This document shows positions 1-4,427 of a stretch of DNA of 7,153 bases, one piece after another. The notes below the pieces were generated by a model. That model was not told the origin of the DNA, made no database searches, and saw only the letters and a list, made by a program, of their open reading frames with translations. Source of the DNA: CAZMXI01 sp964570205. Lineage in GTDB: Bacteria; Planctomycetota; Phycisphaerae; Tepidisphaerales; Tepidisphaeraceae. How positions within the stretch are numbered: position 1 is the first letter of the stretch; the number at the start of each line of letters is the position of its first letter. Both the position numbers and the translations under genes were made by a program. Location of the stretch: contig CAZMXI010000218.1 in NCBI GenBank assembly GCA_964570205.1, forward strand, positions 1 through 7,153, written 5' to 3'.

Positions 1-376
1 TAAGCTGGCACTCATGGTGTTCGCCGGGCCGTTTGCTTGGCTTGCGCGGGCACTGGCTCTCGGCGATCTGGTCCGCACGAAACCTCGCCTTGCAGCATTT
101 GCAGTCCACGAGCGGATCGGTGAAGTTCTGCTCGTGGCCCGACGCCTGCCAAACGGTGCGGTGCATCAGGATGGCCGAATCCAGTCCGACGATGTCTTCT
201 CGCGTGGTGACGTTGTCGTGCCACCAGGCATTCTTGATGTTTCGAAGCAGTTCGACGCCCAGCGGGCCGTAATCCCAGGTTCCGGTCAATCCCCCGTAGA
301 TTTCCGAACCGGGAAAGATGAACCCGCGGCGTTTGCAGAGAGACACCAGTTTGTCCATCACGGTCGTGTCGGCCAT
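1..376 (-). CDS. glyQS: Glycyl-tRNA synthetase, class II alpha2 type, N-terminal part (cut by window edge)
   Basis: This enzyme charges tRNA-Gly with glycine in the cytosol. About 125 residues are visible before the left edge. Recognised landmarks are KRRGFIFPGSEIYGG (residues 15-29), TGTWDYGPLG (31-40), VWQASGHEQNFTDPLVDCK (75-93) and CKCCKARFRAD (92-102). This is the usual N-terminal order of the single-chain bacterial/archaeal/eukaryotic-type GlyRS, not the separate GlyQ and GlyS chains. Cys92, Cys94/95, Cys109 and Cys123 could form the metal-binding insert seen in some relatives; that is inference. The ATG at 376-374 was chosen because it directly precedes the family N-terminus and has a GAGGAG ribosome site five bases upstream. 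The gene lies 179 bp downstream of rpsT on the same strand, so it may be read from the rpsT promoter or from its own promoter in the gap. The motif and C-terminal anticodon domains are outside the window. Confidence 0.95.
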   Translation of the reverse strand, partial: MADTTVMDKLVSLCKRRGFIFPGSEIYGGLTGTWDYGPLGVELLRNIKNAWWHDNVTTREDIVGLDSAILMHRTVWQASGHEQNFTDPLVDCKCCKARFRADQIAESQCPRKPSKRPGEHHECQL

Positions 377-381
377 CACTG

Positions 382-387
382 CTCCTC
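382..387 (-). promoter_or_regulatory. Ribosome binding site of glyQS
   Basis: On the minus strand the sequence GAGGAG lies five bases before the ATG at 376. It is a good Shine-Dalgarno match and supports the chosen start. Confidence 0.7.
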
Positions 388-430
388 GTCGTTGAGCCCC
401 CCTGCTCGGTTGCTGCATGCATGAAGAAAC

Positions 431-498
431 GGCACTCGGCACCGCACCGGGGATCGAACCGCGCCGCTGAGCACAGCGCCCTGTCGATTCCAAGTGCC
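431..498 (-). other. Possible structured RNA segment between rpsT and glyQS
   Basis: In the 179-bp gap the minus strand can form a 7-bp outer stem: GGCACTT (492-498) with GAGTGCC (431-437), including one G-T wobble at the inner end. It encloses a short hairpin, CGCTG (474-478) with CAGCG (465-469), with a 4-base loop. The outer stem is followed on the minus strand by a T-rich stretch (GTTTCTTC, 423-430). This could be a weak terminator for rpsT or part of a leader for glyQS. No T-box consensus is visible and no protein is encoded here. The stem was found by eye and could be chance in GC-rich DNA. Confidence 0.25.
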
Positions 499-555
499 TG
501 AAGCCGAATGCCGAAGGGAATACCTGGCAATATCACCGGCGTATGTTGGCCGCGA

Positions 556-855
556 TCAGGCTGTCGCGGCCTGCGTACCCGCGCCCTTGGCCGCCTTCGC
601 GGCGTTCAGCCGCTTTGCAAGCCGGCTGCGACGGCGGGCGGCAGTATTCTTGTGAATCGTGCCCTTGGCAGCAACTCGATCCAACCGCTGGGCCACCTTC
701 CGCAGCTCCAGTTCGGCCTTGCCCACATCGCCTGAGGTCAACGCGGCAGTGTACGCCTTGACTTGCGTGCGGATTTCCGCCTTGCGCGCCCGATTGCGCG
801 CCCGGGCCTTGAGGTTCTGACGGACTCTCTTCTTGGCTGATAGCGAATGCGCCAC
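556..855 (-). CDS. rpsT: 30S ribosomal protein S20 (bS20)
   Basis: This is a 99-residue, very basic, Ala/Arg/Lys-rich helical protein that binds 16S rRNA in the small subunit. It shows the family pattern: AHSLSAKKRVRQNLKARARN at the start, a middle helix around KAYTAALTSGD, and the conserved KGTIHKNTAARRRSRLAKRL segment near the C-terminus. Length fits the family (about 85-100). The GTG at 855-853 is chosen as the start because S20 proteins begin M-A-x-x-x-SAKK and because an AGGAG site lies nine bases upstream. The longer frame would begin at a TTG (879) and would place that ribosome site inside the coding region. The short Ala-rich tail (KAAKGAGTQAATA) is slightly longer than in many homologues. 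A sigma70-like promoter sits 62-89 bases upstream of the start. Identification is firm; only the start codon is a judgement. Confidence 0.95.
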   Translation of the reverse strand: MAHSLSAKKRVRQNLKARARNRARKAEIRTQVKAYTAALTSGDVGKAELELRKVAQRLDRVAAKGTIHKNTAARRRSRLAKRLNAAKAAKGAGTQAATA

Positions 856-864
856 GTTCTGTAT

Positions 865-869
865 CTCCT
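865..869 (-). promoter_or_regulatory. Ribosome binding site of rpsT (decides the GTG start)
   Basis: The minus strand reads AGGAG, nine bases before the GTG at 855. It excludes the upstream TTG at 879 as the likely start, because the site would then lie inside the coding sequence. Confidence 0.7.
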
Positions 870-916
870 GTCGTCTCAAAAACTTCTCGCCGATAGTGCG
901 GCTTGAAGGGTGAGAA

Positions 917-944
917 ATGATACTAATTCATGGGCGAATGTCCA
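917..944 (-). promoter_or_regulatory. Putative sigma70-type promoter of rpsT
   Basis: On the minus strand the -35 box TGGACA (939-944) and the -10 box TATCAT (917-922) are separated by 16 bases. Each matches five of six consensus positions. The predicted start of transcription is near 910, giving a 5' leader of about 55 bases before the GTG. The -35 box lies between the arms of a 6-bp inverted repeat, TGGGCG (931-936) and CGCCCA (950-955). Assignment rests on motif matching only. Confidence 0.5.
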
Positions 945-965
945 TAGACCGCCCAATTATGGTCG

Positions 966-983
966 TGGGAAAGCGAGTTCCCA
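966..983 (-). terminator. Stem-loop just after the TPR gene, possible weak terminator
   Basis: A perfect 6-bp stem, TGGGAA/TTCCCA, with a 6-base loop begins three bases after the TGA stop of the TPR gene. There is no following T-run on the minus strand, so it is not a classical intrinsic terminator. It could instead protect the 3' end of the message, or be chance. Confidence 0.25.
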
Positions 984-986
984 ACT

Positions 987-2405
987 TCATTTGGCCGCCG
1001 CGCCCGCGCGCAGTTTTTTGATCCGCTGCTGTACATCCTTGTAGGTGAATTCCCACTGGGCAACCTGACTGTACCGCTTCAGGGCCTGGTCGATGGTGCC
1101 CTTGGCCTCGAACGCCCTGCCCTGCCAGTAATACATCAGCTTGGACCGATCGTCGCCCTTAAGCTGATAGTCGTCGATAACCACCTGAAGCGTATCAACG
1201 GCCTCATCGACGAAACCGGCCTCCAGAAACGCCCTTCCCAGCCCAATGGACCCATCGACCCGCTTCTTGGGATCGTCGCGTGCCTGCTGAAACAACGGAA
1301 TCGCCTCATCAAACCGCTTCAGGGCGAACATGCGGACAGCGAGTTCGTACTTCAGTTCCAGATTGGTCGGGTAGTGCTCCAGCCAGAGCTGGTACTCGTT
1401 CAGCTCCAGTTCGATCTGCTCGGTCCTGAACTGCTCGTATTCCTGCCGCAGCTTCTCATCCTTCTTGTTGGCTTCGGCATCCGCCCGCATGGATCGCTCC
1501 ATGCGAGACATCTGAGCCATTTTGATCCGGCCAATCCGCTGGCGATACGCGAAAACCTTGGTTCGGCCGTACGCCTCCTCCAGCACCTCGATAGCCCTGT
1601 TCTCATATTCGAAGTCTTCGGTTCGCAGCAGTGCATCGACCAGTCTGTTCAGTTTGGCGGCATCGCCGGAATCCCGTGCGTACTCTGCTTCGGCATCCTG
1701 AATCGACCGCGACATCACGTCGCCGCTGACCACATCCTTCTGCTGCTGAATATTCTGATCCTGCGATTCCTTATTCCGCATCGTGGTGCGGAAGTTGCCC
1801 CCCGCCGCGTATCCGGCTCCGTACATGGTCTCCTGCGCCCCCAGATTCTTCAGCTCGGCCTCCAATTCCATTTCGTCCGGCTTCAACCGCATGGCGAGCT
1901 GGCAGGCCTCCACTGCCTCGCGGAATCGCTTCAAATCCCGGTAGACATCCTTCAGCGCGATGTACTTGGCGGCATCCGGGTTCTTCATCTCCGCGTTGGC
2001 CTTGAGCAGAATCGGCGCGATCCACAGGCAGGTGTCGTAGAACCCCGCCTTGTAGGCATTCTGCAAGACCTGCAGCATGAAATCCGTGTTTCCCGGATCA
2101 TAAGCCAAGCCCTTCTCGGCACTCAGCATGTCCTGCTTGGGATCCTTGGATGATCGCATCATCTTCATGCGATCCATCATCCCTAAGCCTTTGCCGCCAG
2201 CCGCCTTGCGACGCATGGCGCAGTCCCGCAGCGATTGGTGAGCTTCGATCGAATCCGGATCATAACTCAGACCCGACAGAAACATGGCAATTGCGTAGTC
2301 ATATTGGCCAGTCTCGGCGACGGTCTTGGCCTTATCGAAGAAGGCCTTGGCCCGCTGTTGATCCTCTTCCGGAACATCACGATAACCTTGAGGAGCTTCA
2401 GTCAC
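987..2405 (-). CDS. Tetratricopeptide-repeat protein, role unknown
   Basis: This is a 472-residue protein without a signal peptide or membrane segment, so it is probably cytosolic. TPR-like helix pairs are visible at about residues 17-50 (A-G-Y-A-P pattern ending SYDP), 145-178 (ending RLKPDE), 350-383, 387-415 and 423-455. A Gly/Met/Lys-rich linker (about 70-84, GGKGLGMMDRMKMM) and a segment ending AYDPGNTDFM follow the first repeat. Residues 195-240 are Gly- and Gln-rich and probably flexible. Residues 293-345 are highly charged and could form a helix or coiled coil. TPR arrays bind other proteins, but the partner cannot be named here. Similar proteins with the Gly/Met linker seem typical of Phycisphaerae (from memory). 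The start is the GTG at 2405, with AAGGTAGG a few bases upstream. The gene is divergent from def and upstream of rpsT on the same strand, but rpsT has its own promoter. Confidence 0.85.
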   Translation of the reverse strand: MTEAPQGYRDVPEEDQQRAKAFFDKAKTVAETGQYDYAIAMFLSGLSYDPDSIEAHQSLRDCAMRRKAAGGKGLGMMDRMKMMRSSKDPKQDMLSAEKGLAYDPGNTDFMLQVLQNAYKAGFYDTCLWIAPILLKANAEMKNPDAAKYIALKDVYRDLKRFREAVEACQLAMRLKPDEMELEAELKNLGAQETMYGAGYAAGGNFRTTMRNKESQDQNIQQQKDVVSGDVMSRSIQDAEAEYARDSGDAAKLNRLVDALLRTEDFEYENRAIEVLEEAYGRTKVFAYRQRIGRIKMAQMSRMERSMRADAEANKKDEKLRQEYEQFRTEQIELELNEYQLWLEHYPTNLELKYELAVRMFALKRFDEAIPLFQQARDDPKKRVDGSIGLGRAFLEAGFVDEAVDTLQVVIDDYQLKGDDRSKLMYYWQGRAFEAKGTIDQALKRYSQVAQWEFTYKDVQQRIKKLRAGAAAK

Positions 2406-2506
2406 GATACCTACCTTGAAAAAACGCTATTCCCGCCGGGGCGCTCATCCGCCGGAACAGCACGGGGCACCCGCTCACGCACCGCGTCGCAGGAGCTCAG
2501 CCATTG

Positions 2507-2535
2507 GATTTACGGCTTTGGATTGAACGTGTCAA
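2507..2535 (-). promoter_or_regulatory. Putative promoter of the TPR gene
   Basis: On the minus strand a perfect -35 hexamer TTGACA (2530-2535) is followed, after 17 bases, by TAAATC (2507-2512). The latter matches only three of six -10 positions. The spacing is ideal but the weak -10 keeps confidence low. The leader before the GTG at 2405 would be about 95 bases. Confidence 0.3.
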
Positions 2536-2553
2536 CAAAGTATCCTAATGTAC

Positions 2554-2559
2554 GCTAGC
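2554..2559 (+). promoter_or_regulatory. Possible -10 element for the def-dxr-rseP unit
   Basis: TATGAT matches five of six positions of the -10 consensus and lies 28 bases before the def ATG. No good -35 box stands at the right distance. An alternative pair is TTGAAC (2523-2528), 17 bases, TAATGT (2546-2551), with a better -35 but a poor -10. Either way the promoter must share the 182-bp divergent gap with that of the TPR gene. Confidence 0.25.
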
Positions 2560-2587
2560 CGAATATGATACCATAGCGTGACGCCCT

Positions 2588-3133
2588 ATGTTTGACGACC
2601 TTGAGATAATTCACTGGCCCGATCCGCGCCTGCTGAAAATCAGCAAGCCCGTGACGGTTTTCGATGACACGCTGGCGGCACTGGCTCGTCGGATGCTCCA
2701 GCTCATGCGCGAATCCAAAGGTGTGGGCCTTGCCGCGCCCCAAGTTGGCAAGAACCTCCGCCTTTTCGTGATGAACGACACACAAGAACCAGATGGAGAC
2801 CGGGTTTACGTCAATCCGGTGCTCTGCGACGCCGAAGGGGAGCAGGAGGCTGAAGAGGGCTGCCTCAGCCTGCCGGGCATCAATGTGAATGTGCTTCGCA
2901 GCAACAAGCTTCGCCTGACCGCGCGCGATCTGCGGGGGCATCCGTTGGAGGAGATTGGCACCGGGTACATCGCTCGGATATGGCAGCATGAGACCGACCA
3001 CCTCAATGGCGTCCTGCTGACCGACCGCATGGGCGCCGTTGCCAAACTCGCGAACCGTCGTGTCCTGAAGAACCTGGAAGAGGAATACCGAGAGCAACAC
3101 GCCCCGGCCCTGGCAAGGACGAGAAAGCGGTGA
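2588..3133 (+). CDS. def: Peptide deformylase
   Basis: The enzyme removes the formyl group from the N-terminal methionine of new proteins at the ribosome. The 181-residue product carries all three family motifs: GVGLAAPQVG (45-54, with catalytic Gln52), EGCLS (90-94, metal ligand Cys92) and QHETDH (133-138, metal ligands His134 and His138, catalytic Glu135). An active metal enzyme is therefore expected. Length and motif spacing fit type I deformylases. The C-terminus is basic (ARTRKR). The ATG at 2588 has no obvious Shine-Dalgarno site; a nearby GTG at 2579 is in another frame and stops at once. It is the first gene of a probable def-dxr-rseP unit, followed by dxr after 67 bp. The usual partner fmt is not next to it in this window. 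Confidence 0.96.
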   Translation: MFDDLEIIHWPDPRLLKISKPVTVFDDTLAALARRMLQLMRESKGVGLAAPQVGKNLRLFVMNDTQEPDGDRVYVNPVLCDAEGEQEAEEGCLSLPGINVNVLRSNKLRLTARDLRGHPLEEIGTGYIARIWQHETDHLNGVLLTDRMGAVAKLANRRVLKNLEEEYREQHAPALARTRKR

Positions 3134-3200
3134 CGCCGCCGGACCTTACGCCGGCAAATACCTTGTCCGCTTTGGTTTGCCCGATATATTCCTTCGTTAA

Positions 3201-4373
3201 TTGAGTCATCGAATCGCCATTCTCGGGTCCACGGGGTCCATTGGGACGAGCGCTCTGGATGTCCTTGAACATTTGGGCTCCCCATTTCGGCCTGTGGCCT
3301 TGAGCGCCCATCACCAGACCGCCAGGCTTATTCAGCAGGTTCACAGGCACCGCCCCGCCGCCGTCGCCCTGACGCAGGAGCGGGTTCCGCCCGGCGTGCT
3401 CGATGAATTGGACGCCGCCGGCGTTCATATCTACCGGGGCGTCAGCGGACTGACTGAGATGGTGCGCCGCGACGACATCGACATGGTCCTGGCGGCGATC
3501 GTCGGTTCGGCGTGCCTGCCTGCCACATTTGCCGCGGTGGAGGCCGGCAAGACGCTGGCCCTGGCCAACAAGGAGAGCCTGGTTGTCGCCGGCTCTCTTC
3601 TGATTCCGCTGGCCCGCAAGCGGGGTGTTCGGATATTGCCGGTGGATTCAGAGCACTCGGCCGTCTTTCAGGCCTCGCTCGCAGGTCGCGTCTCTGAGAT
3701 CAAGCGGGTGATTCTCACCGCTTCCGGCGGGCCCTTCCGCAACGCCACGCGGGAACAGATCGAGAATGCCACCCTGGAAGACGCCCTTCGCCACCCCACG
3801 TGGCGCATGGGCAGGAAGGTCACGATCGACTCGGCCACCATGTTTAACAAGGGGCTGGAGATCATCGAGGCCTGCTGGCTTTTCGATCTTCCGCCTGACA
3901 AGGTCGAGGTCGTCATCCACCCCGAATCAATCGTGCATTCCATGGTGGAGTTCATCGATGGCTCCATCATCGCCCAGATGTGCCCGCCCGACATGAGAAC
4001 CCCCATCCAGTATGCCCTGACTTTTCCCGATCGTCGGCCAGGGATCGGCCGAAAGATGAACCTTTCTGTGCCGTTCTCGTTGAACTTTGAGCCGCCCGAT
4101 TTTCAGCGGTTTCCCTCACTGAGGCTGGCGTATGATGTCGCCCGCCGGGGCGGGACGCTCGGTGCGGTGTTGAACGCGGCCAATGAGGCCGCAGTGGGTG
4201 CCTTTTCGTCCGGGAGAATAGCCTTCGTCGAGATCGCTCGTCTTGTTGAGCGTACAATTGGTGTTCATCGCCTTCAGCCCAATCCCTGCCTTGACGATCT
4301 TGTCGAAGCGGACCGCTGGGCCCGAAGGACCGTCGATGAATGGGACTGCGCGCATGCCGCTGCACGCGTTTGA
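3201..4373 (+). CDS. dxr: 1-deoxy-D-xylulose 5-phosphate reductoisomerase
   Basis: This cytosolic enzyme converts DXP to 2-C-methyl-D-erythritol 4-phosphate using NADPH, the committed step of the MEP isoprenoid pathway. The 390-residue length is close to E. coli Dxr (398). Visible landmarks are the nucleotide-binding loop ILGSTGSIGTSALDV (7-21), LANKES (121-126), VDSEHSA (148-154, metal ligands Asp149 and Glu151), TASGGPFR (173-180), HPTWRMG (198-204), ATMFNKGLE (212-220, metal ligand Glu220) and HPESIVHSMVEF (240-251). All catalytic positions are present. The start is a TTG at 3201; an in-frame TAA directly precedes it, so no longer start is possible, and the next residues match the family N-terminus. 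No Shine-Dalgarno site is evident. The gene lies between def (67 bp upstream) and the rseP-like gene (54 bp downstream). Confidence 0.97.
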   Translation: MSHRIAILGSTGSIGTSALDVLEHLGSPFRPVALSAHHQTARLIQQVHRHRPAAVALTQERVPPGVLDELDAAGVHIYRGVSGLTEMVRRDDIDMVLAAIVGSACLPATFAAVEAGKTLALANKESLVVAGSLLIPLARKRGVRILPVDSEHSAVFQASLAGRVSEIKRVILTASGGPFRNATREQIENATLEDALRHPTWRMGRKVTIDSATMFNKGLEIIEACWLFDLPPDKVEVVIHPESIVHSMVEFIDGSIIAQMCPPDMRTPIQYALTFPDRRPGIGRKMNLSVPFSLNFEPPDFQRFPSLRLAYDVARRGGTLGAVLNAANEAAVGAFSSGRIAFVEIARLVERTIGVHRLQPNPCLDDLVEADRWARRTVDEWDCAHAAARV

Positions 4374-4427
4374 TCGCGTCGTCGCAGCGGTCCATTTGTG
4401 CTGGAACAGGTAAACGGATTTGCTCGC

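Noticed and set aside
440..500. A tRNA gene on the minus strand around the GGTTCGATCCCC string
   Set aside because: The T-stem pairs at only two of five positions, and the outer stem is 14 bases from the loop instead of the required five; no cloverleaf can be drawn.
12..536. Minus-strand open frame of 174 codons over the glyQS start
   Set aside because: It runs out of frame through clear glycyl-tRNA synthetase sequence and the non-coding gap.
377..555. T-box riboswitch controlling glyQS
   Set aside because: The T-box consensus AGGGTGGNACCGCG is absent and no antiterminator/terminator pair is evident.
856..879. Eight-residue N-terminal extension of S20 from a TTG start
   Set aside because: It would bury the ribosome site and does not match the family N-terminus.
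1374..2153. Plus-strand open frame of 259 codons opposite the TPR gene
   Set aside because: It mirrors TPR codons, is Leu/His-rich as expected for such a shadow, and has no family features.
3138..3155. Hairpin GCCGG/CCGGC between def and dxr as a terminator
   Set aside because: It has only five base pairs with an eight-base loop and no following T-run, and the genes appear to be co-transcribed.
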